NCBI RefSeq assembly: GCF_015752315.1
Contig: NZ_JADOVJ010000001.1
Span: 2,100,501-2,164,500 of the forward strand
Length of the DNA: 64,000 nt
Origin: Nocardioides luteus
GTDB lineage: Bacteria; Actinomycetota; Actinomycetes; Propionibacteriales; Nocardioidaceae
Reading direction: 5' to 3'
This document shows positions 26,506 to 35,186 of the stretch, in pieces. Numbering within the stretch: position 1 is the stretch's first letter; each line of letters opens with the position of its first letter. The notes beneath the pieces were generated by a model. That model made no database searches. It worked only from the letters and a program-made list of their open reading frames with translations, and was not told where the DNA came from. The position numbers and the translations under genes are program-made.

Positions 26506-27856
26506 CCTCTGGGAGCCCCGGCCGGGCACGCTGCTGCGCTGGGACCTCTCCGCCCCGCCGCACGGCGCACCGGCCGAGCTCTCGCTCAACCAGCGCAACC
26601 ACCTGGCCGGTGCGATGGCCGGCGCCCCGACCGTCTGGCTCGCGGCCGCCTTCGACGTCGACGGGCCGATCGAGCCGGTCGCGCTCTCGCGCACCTGGCG
26701 CGCGTTCCTCGCCCGCCACGGCAGCCTGCAGCTCGAGGTCGTCGCGGGTGCGGACGGGCCGCAGGCGCGTCGCCACCATCCCGGCACCCTGAGCTGGTCG
26801 GTCGCGACCGTCGGCCACACCGGCACCGTCGAGGAGACCCGCGCCGCTCTGCACGCCGCTCTCGACGAGCGGTGCGGACCGTTCGGCTATCCCGCCTTCC
26901 TGCCGGCCGCTATCTCCCGCCCCGACCGCTCCACGATCGTCCTCGGCATGGACCACCTGCACTGCGACGCCCACTCGGTCGCCGTGGCGGTCGAGGAGCT
27001 CGCACACCTCTACGCCGCCTTCGCGGAGAGCGGCGAGGAGCCCTCGCTGCCGCCGGTGGGCTCGTTCCTCGAGGCCGTCTCGCAGGGTTCCGACGGCCCG
27101 GCCCGGGTGGCTGCCGACGACCCGCTGCTCCGCGGCTGGGGTGACTTCCTCGCCGGCCGCGGCCACCGGCTGCCGACCTTCCCGCTGCCGCTCGGCCTCG
27201 AGCCGGGCGAGCGGGCCGCCCAGGCCACCGCCGTGGCCACGCTCGCCGACGCCGACCTGATGGACCGCATCGGCGCCCGTGCCCGCAACAGCGGGGCCTC
27301 GACGTACGCCGCCGTCCTGGCCGCCCTCGCCACCGCGATCGCCGACCTCGGCGGCGGTGACCGTCTGGACACGATGGCCCCGGTCTCCACCCGCTCGGCC
27401 CAGCCCCTCACCCGCTCGATCGGCTGGTACACCACCACCGTCCCGCTCACCGTCCCCGCCTCGCTCACCGACCTGGGCCTGGCCGAGGCCGGCGACGCGG
27501 TCCGTCACGGCGTACGCCTCGGGTCGGTGCCGCTCGACCAGGTGCTCGGTTCGCTCACCGAGCCCCTGGTGCAGACGCGCAGCGACGTGTTCGTCGTCTC
27601 CTGGGTCGACTACCGCCACGTCCCCGGCGGCTCCTCCCACCTCGACCGCGATGCCCAGCACATCTCGGCCTCCACCCAGGCCGACGACGTCCAGATCTGG
27701 TTCTCCCGCACCCACTCCGGCCTCGCCGTCCGGATCCGCTACCCCGACACGTCGGTGGCCGCGGCGTCCGTCGAGTCCCTCCTCGACCGCCTCCGCCACA
27801 CCCTCGTCGATCTCTCCCGTCAGCCCGACGACCTCGCCATCCTCCGGATCGACTGA
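26486..27856 (+). CDS. Stand-alone condensation-fold acyltransferase 5 (PapA-like)
   Basis: A 456-aa third member of the coupled trio. The active site is DHLHCDAHS (H157, D161, Ala in place of Gly) and the second lobe reads SIGWYTTTVPLTV. ATG 26486 lies inside the end of acyltransferase 4. The divergence between the three copies implies different acyl positions or donors, or a non-catalytic partner, rather than a recent tandem duplication. It converges on the ABC exporter genes with a 28-bp gap. Confidence 0.8.
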   Translation: MLVTTADLWEPRPGTLLRWDLSAPPHGAPAELSLNQRNHLAGAMAGAPTVWLAAAFDVDGPIEPVALSRTWRAFLARHGSLQLEVVAGADGPQARRHHPGTLSWSVATVGHTGTVEETRAALHAALDERCGPFGYPAFLPAAISRPDRSTIVLGMDHLHCDAHSVAVAVEELAHLYAAFAESGEEPSLPPVGSFLEAVSQGSDGPARVAADDPLLRGWGDFLAGRGHRLPTFPLPLGLEPGERAAQATAVATLADADLMDRIGARARNSGASTYAAVLAALATAIADLGGGDRLDTMAPVSTRSAQPLTRSIGWYTTTVPLTVPASLTDLGLAEAGDAVRHGVRLGSVPLDQVLGSLTEPLVQTRSDVFVVSWVDYRHVPGGSSHLDRDAQHISASTQADDVQIWFSRTHSGLAVRIRYPDTSVAAASVESLLDRLRHTLVDLSRQPDDLAILRID

Positions 27857-27884
27857 ACGGGCGAACCGACTCGCCACGGTGCCC

Positions 27885-28832
27885 TCACCCTCCGTACAGC
27901 GCGCGGATGACGTCCTCGATGGCCGGTTCGTGGATCGACAGGTCGGCGACGTCGTACGCAGCCGCCACCTGCGCGACGAGGGGAGCCGCGGAGGCCGCGG
28001 CCGGGAAAGAGAGCCACTGGCGCGGCCCCTCGACCTTGACCACCCGAGCTCCTTCGACGGCGATCGCCGGGGCCTCGTCGACGAGGTCGACGACGAGGGT
28101 GCGGGAGGCATCGCCGTTGAGGCGCAGCGAAGAGAGCGGGCCGTCGAAGACGGCGGTGCCGTGGTCGATCACGATGACCCGGTCGCACAGCGCCTCGATG
28201 TCCTGCAGGTCGTGGGTGGTGAGCATCAGGGTCGTCCCGCGCTCGTGGTTGAGGGCGCGCAGGAACTCCCGCAACCGCCCCTTGGAGATCACGTCGAGCC
28301 CGATCGTCGGCTCGTCGAGATAGAGGATCTCGGGGTCGTGGAGCAGGGCGGCGGCGATGTCGCCGCGCATCCGCTGCCCCAGGCTCAGCTGCCGCACCGG
28401 GGTGTCCATCAGGTCGCCGAGATCCAGCAGCGCGACGTGGTCGTCGAGGTTGCGGCGGAAGGTCTGGTCGGGGATCCGGTAGATCCGCCGCAGCAGCTCG
28501 AAGGAGTCGCGCAGCGGCAGGTCCCACCACAGCGACGTACGCTGCCCGAAGACGACCCCGATCCGCCGGGCCAGCTCGCGGCGCTGGCGGGCGGGCTCCA
28601 GGCCGGCGACGAGCGCCGACCCGCCGGAGGGCACCAGGATGCCGGTGAGCATCTTGATGGTGGTCGACTTCCCGGCGCCGTTGGGGCCGATGTAGCCGAC
28701 CATCTCGCCGGCGTCGATCTCGAACGACAGGTCGTGGACGGCCTGCTTCACCACCGACGTACGTCGCAGCACACCCGCCCGCTTGCGGATGGTGAACTCG
28801 CGGGACAGGTCCCGCACCTCGATCAGTGGCAC
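27885..28832 (-). CDS. ABC-2 type exporter, ATP-binding subunit
   Basis: A 315-aa ATPase with Walker A GPNGAGKST (about 49-57), signature LSLGQRMRGD, Walker B ILYLDEPTIGLDV and H-loop TTHD. FGQRTSLWWDLP at the Q-loop and the long C-terminal domain are typical of the ATPases that pair with DUF990-type (ABC2_membrane_6) permeases. It follows its two permeases on the minus strand and starts 4 bp after them. It likely powers export; the cargo could be the product of the adjacent acyltransferase/glycosyltransferase cluster, by position only. Confidence 0.88.
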   Translation of the reverse strand: MPLIEVRDLSREFTIRKRAGVLRRTSVVKQAVHDLSFEIDAGEMVGYIGPNGAGKSTTIKMLTGILVPSGGSALVAGLEPARQRRELARRIGVVFGQRTSLWWDLPLRDSFELLRRIYRIPDQTFRRNLDDHVALLDLGDLMDTPVRQLSLGQRMRGDIAAALLHDPEILYLDEPTIGLDVISKGRLREFLRALNHERGTTLMLTTHDLQDIEALCDRVIVIDHGTAVFDGPLSSLRLNGDASRTLVVDLVDEAPAIAVEGARVVKVEGPRQWLSFPAAASAAPLVAQVAAAYDVADLSIHEPAIEDVIRALYGG

Positions 28833-28836
28833 GAGA

Positions 28837-29634
28837 TCAGCTCCCTGTGGATCGGTAGCGGCGAAGCCCCTGGCGCCACACCAGCGTGGTGAGGCCGACC
28901 AGCGCCAGGGCGGCGAGGGGCGAGGCGAAGCGGAACCAGTCCGGTGCGCCGTACGGGTCGGTGAGACCGAGCAGGAACAGGCACGGATACCAGTTCACGA
29001 AGGCGAGCGGCAGCAGATAGGTGAGCGACCGGACGACCTCGCGCGGGAAGATCGTCATCGGGTACTGCATGATCGTGTTGCCGCCGTAGGTGAAGGCGTT
29101 GGCGAACTCCGAGGCGTCGGTCGTCCAGAACTGGATCGTCGAGAACGTCACGAACACGCAGAAGTAGATGACCACGCCCGAGACGAGCGCCACCACGAGC
29201 ACCAGCAGCCGTTGCGGGTTCCACTCCACGATCGGCGCCGCCCATGCGAACACCGCGAGGCCCTGGGCGATCTGCCCGAGCCGGCGCAGCTCGAACCGGT
29301 CGGCGCACAGCTGCACCAGCACCGGGACCGGCTTGGTCATCATCGCGTCCAGGTCCCCGCTGCGTACCTTCTGGCCGATCTTCTCCACGCTCCCGACCAG
29401 CATGTCGGCGACCCGGAACGCGAGCGAGGTGACCCCGTAGAGCAGGGCGATCTCGCGCAGGGTGAAGCCGCCGTAGGTGTCGAGGTGGCTGAACATCAGC
29501 CAGATCGCCACGAAGTCGAGGAAGGTGATCAGCACCCCGCCGACGGTCATCGTCCAGAACGACAGCGGATAGGCCATCGACGCCCGGATCCACAGCGCCG
29601 CGATGAGCCAGTAGGCGCGCACCGCATCAGCCAC
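28837..29634 (-). CDS. ABC-2 type exporter permease, second subunit
   Basis: A 265-aa membrane protein with about six helices, of the ABC2_membrane_6 group (VRSGDLDAMMTKPVPVLVQL is the recognisable cytoplasmic segment). GTG 29632-29634 overlaps the stop of the preceding permease by eight bases; an upstream in-frame start at 29664 is also possible. The operon order is permease, permease, ATPase. Confidence 0.85.
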   Translation of the reverse strand: MADAVRAYWLIAALWIRASMAYPLSFWTMTVGGVLITFLDFVAIWLMFSHLDTYGGFTLREIALLYGVTSLAFRVADMLVGSVEKIGQKVRSGDLDAMMTKPVPVLVQLCADRFELRRLGQIAQGLAVFAWAAPIVEWNPQRLLVLVVALVSGVVIYFCVFVTFSTIQFWTTDASEFANAFTYGGNTIMQYPMTIFPREVVRSLTYLLPLAFVNWYPCLFLLGLTDPYGAPDWFRFASPLAALALVGLTTLVWRQGLRRYRSTGS

Positions 29635-30448
29635 CCTGGACCACCACCTTGCGGGTCGCGGCACGCAGCACGAGCGCGCACACGGCCAGCATCACGACCG
29701 CCCACAGCACCTGCAGGCCGATGGCGGCGAGCAGGTCGAGCCCGGTGTGGCGGCCCAGCCAGATGTCGGCCGGGGTCTGGATGTAGGAGGCGAACGGGAG
29801 CGCCAACGCGACCTGGCGCAACCCGTCGGGGAAGAGGTTGAGCGGCAGCGTGAGTCCGCTGAAGAAGGTGGCCAGCACGCTCAGCAGCACCCGCGGCCCG
29901 GTCGCGTCCAGGAGCCAGAACGCGCTGGCCGCGAAGAGGAACCGGACGGCGAAGCTGACCACCACCGCGAGTGCGACGCTGACCAGGAATCCGGCCGCGC
30001 CGGCGGGGGAGGGCAGGACCAGTCCGAAGAGCAGCGCGCCGATGATCGTCGGCGCCACGCCCCGGGTCGCGAAGTGGTAGAGCCCGCGGCCGAGGTCGGC
30101 GGCGAGGTACCAGCCGAGGACGCTGACGGGACGGTAGAGGTCGACGGCGATGTCGCCGTTGCGGATCCGCTCGGCGAGGTCGTCGGTCGCGCCCCCGCTC
30201 CACAGCGCGATGGTCATCAGCAGCGCCTGGCCGATCCAGACGAAGGTGACGGCCTGGTCGGCCTCATAGCCTCCGGCCGACGGGTTCTGCTCCCACAGCG
30301 CCAGATAGGCGAAGCTGAGGATGATCCCGAAGACCGAGTTGGTGAAGATCCCGGCGAGCGTGGCCGCGGTGTAGGTGGAGTAGCGGCGGAAGGACCGGGC
30401 CGCGATCGCGGCGTACAGACTGAACTGTGGATGCAGCGCCCCGGACAC
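29627..30448 (-). CDS. ABC-2 type exporter permease, first subunit
   Basis: A 273-aa membrane protein with about six helices; IRNGDIAVDLYRPVSVLGWYL is the counterpart of the cytoplasmic segment in its partner. The start is uncertain. GTG 30446-30448 puts the first residues just before the amphipathic FSLYAAIAARSFRRYS, while the frame stays open to an ATG at 30544 that would run into the divergent promoter region. I prefer the shorter form. It is divergent from the luciferase-like gene. Confidence 0.8.
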   Translation of the reverse strand: MSGALHPQFSLYAAIAARSFRRYSTYTAATLAGIFTNSVFGIILSFAYLALWEQNPSAGGYEADQAVTFVWIGQALLMTIALWSGGATDDLAERIRNGDIAVDLYRPVSVLGWYLAADLGRGLYHFATRGVAPTIIGALLFGLVLPSPAGAAGFLVSVALAVVVSFAVRFLFAASAFWLLDATGPRVLLSVLATFFSGLTLPLNLFPDGLRQVALALPFASYIQTPADIWLGRHTGLDLLAAIGLQVLWAVVMLAVCALVLRAATRKVVVQGG

Positions 30449-30579
30449 CTGACGTACGTTGGCACAGGAGGGCCTGCGTACGCCAAGGGGTTTCCTGGAA
30501 TAACGTTGATGCGGCAACTGTTTGCCGAGTAGTTCGGATTTCAACTATCGTGGCAGGACCACGAAAGGGGCAGTGAACA

Positions 30580-31761
30580 ATGGGTATGCAGTTCGGCATC
30601 TTCACCGTCGGCGACGTCACCACGGACCCGACGACGGGCAAGACCCCGACGGAGCACGAGCGGATCAAGGCCACCGTCGAGATCGCCAAGCACGCCGAGG
30701 AGGTGGGCCTGGACGTCTTCGCGACCGGTGAGCACCACAACCCGCCGTTCATCGCCTCCAACCCGACCGCCACGCTGGCCTACATCGGTGCCCAGACCGA
30801 GAACATCATCCTGAGCACCGCGACCACGCTGATCACCACCACCGACCCGGTGCTGATCGCTGAGGACTACGCCAAGATCCAGCACCTCACCGACGGCCGC
30901 GTCGACCTGATGATGGGCCGCGGCAACACCGGCCCGGTCTACCCCTGGTTCGGCAAGGACATCCGCCAGGGCATCAACCTGGCGATCGAGAACTACGCCC
31001 TGCTCCGCCGCCTGTGGAGCGAGGACGTCGTCGACTGGTCCGGCCGGTTCCGTACGCCGCTGCAGGGCTACACCTCGACGCCGCGGCCGCTGGACGGTGT
31101 CGCGCCGTTCGTCTGGCACGGCTCGATCCGCTCGCCTGAGATCGCCGAGCAAGCTGCGTACTATGGCGACGGCTTCTTCCACAACCACATCTTCTGGCCG
31201 GCCTCGCACACCAAGCAGATGGTGCAGCTCTACCGGCAGCGTTTCGAGCACTACGGCCACGGCACCGCCGACCAGGCGATCGTCGGGCTGGGCGGGCAGT
31301 TCTTCATGCGGCCCAACTCCCAGGACGCGATCAACGAGTTCCGGCCCTACTTCGACAACGCCCCGGTCTATGGCCACGGCCCCTCGCTGGAGGACTTCAG
31401 CGAGGCCACGCCGCTGACCGTCGGCTCGCCGCAGCAGGTCATCGAGCGGACCCTCTCGTTCCGGGAGTACGTCGGTGACTACCAGCGCCAGCTCTTCCTG
31501 CTCGACCACGCGGGGCTGCCGCTGAAGACGGTGCTGGAGCAGCTCGACCTCTACGGCGAGATCCTCCCGACCCTGCGCGCGGAGTTCGAGAAGCTGCGCA
31601 AGCCCGGTGTCCCGGACGCCCCGACCCACGCCTCCCTGGTGGAGAAGGCCGGCGGCGCCAAGGACTCGACCGTCTACGCCGAGGGCGACTCCGCCACCGG
31701 CTCGTCCGACCGCGACCTGCACGACCCGGAGGTCGCCAAGGTGCTCGAGGGGGAGCTGTGA
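30580..31761 (+). CDS. Luciferase-like FMN-dependent monooxygenase (CE1758 type)
   Basis: A 393-aa bacterial luciferase-like (LLM class) TIM-barrel oxygenase. FATGEHHNPPF (about 47-57) and the GRGNTGPVYPWFG loop mark the CE1758 subgroup found in actinobacteria next to a CE1759 flavin reductase. It is expected to use reduced FMN and O2 on an unknown organic substrate. The SD AAAGGGGC precedes the ATG. The reductase gene overlaps its stop by four bases, which gives the flavin supplier. Confidence 0.9.
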   Translation: MGMQFGIFTVGDVTTDPTTGKTPTEHERIKATVEIAKHAEEVGLDVFATGEHHNPPFIASNPTATLAYIGAQTENIILSTATTLITTTDPVLIAEDYAKIQHLTDGRVDLMMGRGNTGPVYPWFGKDIRQGINLAIENYALLRRLWSEDVVDWSGRFRTPLQGYTSTPRPLDGVAPFVWHGSIRSPEIAEQAAYYGDGFFHNHIFWPASHTKQMVQLYRQRFEHYGHGTADQAIVGLGGQFFMRPNSQDAINEFRPYFDNAPVYGHGPSLEDFSEATPLTVGSPQQVIERTLSFREYVGDYQRQLFLLDHAGLPLKTVLEQLDLYGEILPTLRAEFEKLRKPGVPDAPTHASLVEKAGGAKDSTVYAEGDSATGSSDRDLHDPEVAKVLEGEL

Positions 31762-32405
31762 CCCGGATCGTCGTCGTCTCGGCGGGGCTCTCGGTCCCGT
31801 CCTCGACCAAGCTGCTCGCCGACATGCTCGGCGAGGCGACGACCCGGGCCGTCCAGGCCCGGGGCGCCGAGGTCGAGGTCGAGCACATCGAGCTGCGCGG
31901 CCTGGCGCACGAGCTGACCGACAACCTGCTCACCGGCTTCGCCAAGCCGGCGCTGCAGACGGCCATCGACCACGTGCGCCGTGCCGACGGCGTGATCGCG
32001 GTGACGCCGGTGTTCTCCGCGTCCTACTCGGGCCTGTTCAAGACGTTCTTCGACGTCCTCGAGCAGGGTGTCCTCGACGCCAAGCCGGTCCTGATCGCCG
32101 CGACGGCCGGCACCGCCCGGCACTCGCTGGTGCTCGAGCACGCGCTGCGCCCGCTCTTCGCCTACCTGCACGCGGTGATCGTCCCCACCGGGGTCTTCGC
32201 CGCCACCGACGACTTCGCCGGTGGCCCGGAGCTCCCCAAGCGGGTCGACCGGGCGGCCGCGGAGCTGGCCGCGCTGCTGGCGGTGGGCGGCGGCGCGACC
32301 GCCGCCCCGGCACCGCACCGGACGCTGGTGGAGGACGAGTTCGCCAACCCGACCTCCTTCGAGACGCTGCTCAAGCGAGCCTCCGAAGGGCCGCCGGAGT
32401 TCTGA
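31758..32405 (+). CDS. NAD(P)H-dependent FMN reductase (CE1759 type)
   Basis: A 215-aa flavodoxin-fold reductase. VVVSAGLSVPSSTKLLADML is the flavin-phosphate loop, and TPVFSASYSGLFKTFFDVL is the classical SsuE/MsuE-like motif. It starts at GTG 31758, overlapping the monooxygenase stop. It should supply reduced FMN to the adjacent monooxygenase as a two-component system. The substrate of the pair is unknown. Confidence 0.9.
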   Translation: MTRIVVVSAGLSVPSSTKLLADMLGEATTRAVQARGAEVEVEHIELRGLAHELTDNLLTGFAKPALQTAIDHVRRADGVIAVTPVFSASYSGLFKTFFDVLEQGVLDAKPVLIAATAGTARHSLVLEHALRPLFAYLHAVIVPTGVFAATDDFAGGPELPKRVDRAAAELAALLAVGGGATAAPAPHRTLVEDEFANPTSFETLLKRASEGPPEF

Positions 32406-32522
32406 TCCCGGGCCGTCCGCCTCGGCTGGCGACGCGAACACGGACGCGAGATACCGGGGGTTTGCGGTGGAGTGCGACAGAATGCGTATCGACCGCTACC
32501 CCCAACACCGAGCGGAGCCGTC

Positions 32523-33191
32523 GTGCCCAGCTATGAGCCGAGCGTCGTCGTTGCCGACGAGTCGCCGCTCCTTCGTGCTGGACTCACGACCCTGCTCGCG
32601 CGTGGTGGCTACCAGGTGGTGGCCGACGCCGGCGACGCCGAGGCACTCGTCCAGGTCGCGACCGACACCCTGCCGACGCTGGTCGTCACCGACGCCCGGC
32701 TGAGCGGGAGAACGGCCGACGATGGCATCGGCGCCGCGGTCCGGCTGCACGAGAAGGTGCCGGAGATGGGCATCCTCGTGCTCGCGGACTCGCTCGACAC
32801 GGCCTACGCCGCCCCGGTCTTCGCCAGCTCCGGCACCGGCGGCCTCGGCTACCTGCGCAAGTCACGCGTACGCACCATCCCGCACTTCCTCGACGTCATC
32901 GGCCGGGTGTCGTCGGGTGAGGTCGTGGTCGACCCCGAGGTCATCTCTCGGATGGTCGAGGCATCGCCGGACGCCGACGGCGAGGCGATGGCACGGCTGT
33001 CGATGCGGCAGAGCGAGGTGCTGGGCCTGATCCAGGCCGGGTTCCCGGACCGCGCGATCATCAGCAAGCTCTTCAGCGGCAGGCGGCAGTTCGAGCGGTG
33101 TCTGAGCGAGATCTTCCTCGCGCTCGGTCTCTCCGGCGAGGTCGAGCACCGGCGTACGCCGACGCTGCTGACCCACCTCGCCTCGGGCTGA
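32523..33191 (+). CDS. Orphan NarL/LuxR-like response regulator with degenerate HTH
   Basis: A 222-aa protein with an N-terminal receiver domain: acidic pair in VVADES (about 9-14), phospho-acceptor Asp in VVTDARLSG (about residue 60), and a conserved late Lys in YLRKS. The C-terminal part (MRQSEVLGLIQAGFPDRAII) aligns with the start of a LuxR HTH, but the expected recognition helix (S-TV--HV) is replaced by SGRRQFERCLSEIF. GTG 32523 follows GGAG at six bases. No histidine kinase is adjacent. DNA binding may be altered or lost. Confidence 0.78.
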   Translation: MPSYEPSVVVADESPLLRAGLTTLLARGGYQVVADAGDAEALVQVATDTLPTLVVTDARLSGRTADDGIGAAVRLHEKVPEMGILVLADSLDTAYAAPVFASSGTGGLGYLRKSRVRTIPHFLDVIGRVSSGEVVVDPEVISRMVEASPDADGEAMARLSMRQSEVLGLIQAGFPDRAIISKLFSGRRQFERCLSEIFLALGLSGEVEHRRTPTLLTHLASG

Positions 33192-33217
33192 CGGTGGGAG
33201 CCCTGGGGCTCCCACCG
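33192..33217. terminator. Hairpin terminator between convergent genes
   Basis: A perfect 12-bp stem (33192-33203 with 33206-33217) starts at the base after the response regulator stop and precedes the YbhB stop on the other strand. It is GC-rich without a T-run and probably acts in both directions. Confidence 0.75.
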
Positions 33218-33224
33218 CCGGAGC

Positions 33225-33752
33225 TCAGTGCTGGTAGGTGCCCACCAGGACGGCGCGGGCCAGGGCCTTGAAGGCCAGGTTGAAGGAGACGACCGCCGGG
33301 GTGACCTCGTCGTTCACGCCCAGGGTCTCCTCGCCGACGGCGTGGACGACGAAGTAGTAGCGGTGGACCTGGTCGCCGGCCGGGGGAGCGGCGCCGCCGA
33401 AGTCCTTGGTGCCGAAGTCGGACGCGACGTGGAACGCCTTGCCCGGGAGCTCGGCGTCGCCGGCTCCGGCGCCGGCGGGCAGCTCGGTGACGTCGGCGGG
33501 GACGTCGACCAGGGCCCAGTGCCAGAAGCCGCTGGGGGTGGGCGCGTCGGGATCGAAGCAGGTGATGACGTACGACTTCGTCCCCTCCGGCGCGCCGCTC
33601 CAGCTGAGCTGCGGGGAGGTGTTGCCGCCGTCATAGACCTGGTCCTGCTTCAGCGGCTGGCCGTCGGTCACGTCCTGGCTGGTCAGCGTGAAGGAGGGAA
33701 GGGCGGGCATGAGCGAGTAGGGGTCCGGTTTCACCGGGCGGTCGAGTGCCAT
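33225..33752 (-). CDS. YbhB/YbcL family (PEBP-like) protein
   Basis: A 175-aa phosphatidylethanolamine-binding-protein fold. The conserved ligand pocket segments are [40 protein letters not shown] (Asp-Pro-Asp-Ala-Pro and HWALV) and HRYYFVVHA. No signal peptide is present. ATG 33750-33752 is preferred to the upstream TTG; TACGTT lies seven bases before the ATG as a possible leaderless -10. The physiological ligand of these bacterial proteins is not established. Confidence 0.9.
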   Translation of the reverse strand: MALDRPVKPDPYSLMPALPSFTLTSQDVTDGQPLKQDQVYDGGNTSPQLSWSGAPEGTKSYVITCFDPDAPTPSGFWHWALVDVPADVTELPAGAGAGDAELPGKAFHVASDFGTKDFGGAAPPAGDQVHRYYFVVHAVGEETLGVNDEVTPAVVSFNLAFKALARAVLVGTYQH

Positions 33753-33834
33753 GGCCACCAACGTAGCTCACGAAGCCAGTCCGCGAATCGACCCGTTGTC
33801 AGGACACGGCCGGGTGTTGGGCGAGGATGTACCC

Positions 33835-35073
33835 ATGAGTTCTGAGCATGCCGTTCCCTATCCCGCCGGCCTCATCCTGGAGGGGCGGAGGGTGGTCGTC
33901 GTGGGTGGTGGCCGGGTGGCGCAGCGGCGCGTGCCGGCGCTGATCGCCGCGGGTGCGCTGGTCGAGATCGTCTCGCCCTCGCTGACGCCCGCCCTGGAGG
34001 GCCTGCTCGGCTCGGGCGAGATCACCTGGCGCTCGGAGCGTTTCACCGCCGACGTGCTCGACGGAGCCTGGTACGTCATCGCCGCGACCCAGAACGCCGA
34101 CGTCAACGAGGAGGTCTCGGCCGCCGCCGAGGAGCGGCGGATCTTCTGCGTACGCTCCGACGACGGCACGCGGGCCACCGCCTGGACCCCGGCGACGGGG
34201 CAGGACGGCGACCTGACCGTCGCCGTGCTCGCCAACCGCGACCCGCGGCGCTCCGCGGGTGTGCGCGACCGGATCCTCGACGGCCTGCGCTCCGGTGACC
34301 TCATCGCTCCGCACGAGCGCCAGCGGGTGCCCGGTGTGACCCTGATCGGTGGCGGTCCGGGTGACCCGGGGCTGATCTCGGTCGCCGGCCGCAAGGCCCT
34401 GATGGAGGCCGACATCGTCGTCGCCGACCGGCTGGCGCCGCGCGAGCTGCTCTCCGAGCTGCCGGCCGACGTCGAGCTGGTCGACGTCGCCAAGCTTCCT
34501 CGCGGCCGCTCGGCCCAGCAGGAGGAGATCAATCGGATCATCGTCGAGGCGGCCAAGGAGGGGAAGGCGGTCGCACGCTTCAAGGGCGGCGACAACTTCA
34601 TCTTCGGCCGTGGCTTCGAGGAGGTGCTCGCCTGCCGTGAGGCCGGCGTGCCGGTCCACGTCATCCCCGGCCTGACCTCCCCGGTGACCGTCCCCGGCGT
34701 CGCCGGCATCCCGGTGACCCACCGCGGCGTCGCCCACGAGTTCACCGTCATCTCCGGCCACGTCCCGCCGGCCGACCCCACCTCGCTGACCAACTGGCCC
34801 GCCGTCGCCCAGCTCGGCGGCACCCTGGTCCTCCTCATGGCCGTCCAGAACGCCCCGGCGATCGCGACCGCCCTGATGGACGGTGGACGTGCCGCCTCGA
34901 CCCCCGTCGCGGTCATCTGCGACGGCACGATGCCCACACAGCGTACGGTCCTGGCGACCCTCGAGACCCTCGAGAAGACCTTGGCCGACGAGAACGTCCA
35001 GCCCCCGGCGATCATCGTCGTCGGCGAGGTCGTCCGCGTCGCCCACCCCGACTCCTTCTCGACGCCGGCGTAG
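33835..35073 (+). CDS. cysG: Siroheme synthase-type fusion: precorrin-2 dehydrogenase/ferrochelatase plus uroporphyrinogen-III C-methyltransferase
   Basis: A 412-aa fusion making siroheme for sulfite or nitrite reductase. The N-terminal half (1-160) has the NAD motif VVVVGGGRVAQRR and the CysG/Met8-like ATQN segment. The C-terminal half (about 165-405) is the SAM-dependent methyltransferase with LIGGGPGDPGLIS, VADRLAP, FKGGDNFIFGRGFEE and PGLTSPVTVPGVAGIPVTHRG. The N-terminal module is shorter than in enterobacterial CysG (457 aa). ATG 33835 fits the family start. It is divergent from the YbhB gene. Confidence 0.93.
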   Translation: MSSEHAVPYPAGLILEGRRVVVVGGGRVAQRRVPALIAAGALVEIVSPSLTPALEGLLGSGEITWRSERFTADVLDGAWYVIAATQNADVNEEVSAAAEERRIFCVRSDDGTRATAWTPATGQDGDLTVAVLANRDPRRSAGVRDRILDGLRSGDLIAPHERQRVPGVTLIGGGPGDPGLISVAGRKALMEADIVVADRLAPRELLSELPADVELVDVAKLPRGRSAQQEEINRIIVEAAKEGKAVARFKGGDNFIFGRGFEEVLACREAGVPVHVIPGLTSPVTVPGVAGIPVTHRGVAHEFTVISGHVPPADPTSLTNWPAVAQLGGTLVLLMAVQNAPAIATALMDGGRAASTPVAVICDGTMPTQRTVLATLETLEKTLADENVQPPAIIVVGEVVRVAHPDSFSTPA

Positions 35074-35137
35074 TTCCCCACTCGAGTGGAGCTTCCCCAC
35101 CCTCCGGAGCGTGGGGAAGCTGAGCACGGGTGGGGAA
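35074..35137. repeat. Nested inverted repeats of an 8-bp unit downstream of cysG
   Basis: The octamer TTCCCCAC occurs at 35074-35081 and 35093-35100, and its reverse complement GTGGGGAA at 35111-35118 and 35130-35137. The inner pair extends to an 11-bp stem (35090-35100 with 35111-35121). The outer pair could close a second stem. The array begins right at the cysG stop, so it may act as a terminator, or it may be a double binding site before the methyltransferase gene. Confidence 0.6.
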
Positions 35138-35186
35138 ACGTACGGATGTGTGGGGTCGTCTCGTCCGGACCTACGCTGGACCCCTC

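Noticed and set aside
19242..27856. NRPS gene cluster based on the five condensation-type proteins
   Set aside because: No adenylation, thiolation or thioesterase domain is present, and all five proteins are single-domain. They fit stand-alone PapA/WS-DGAT-type acyltransferases.
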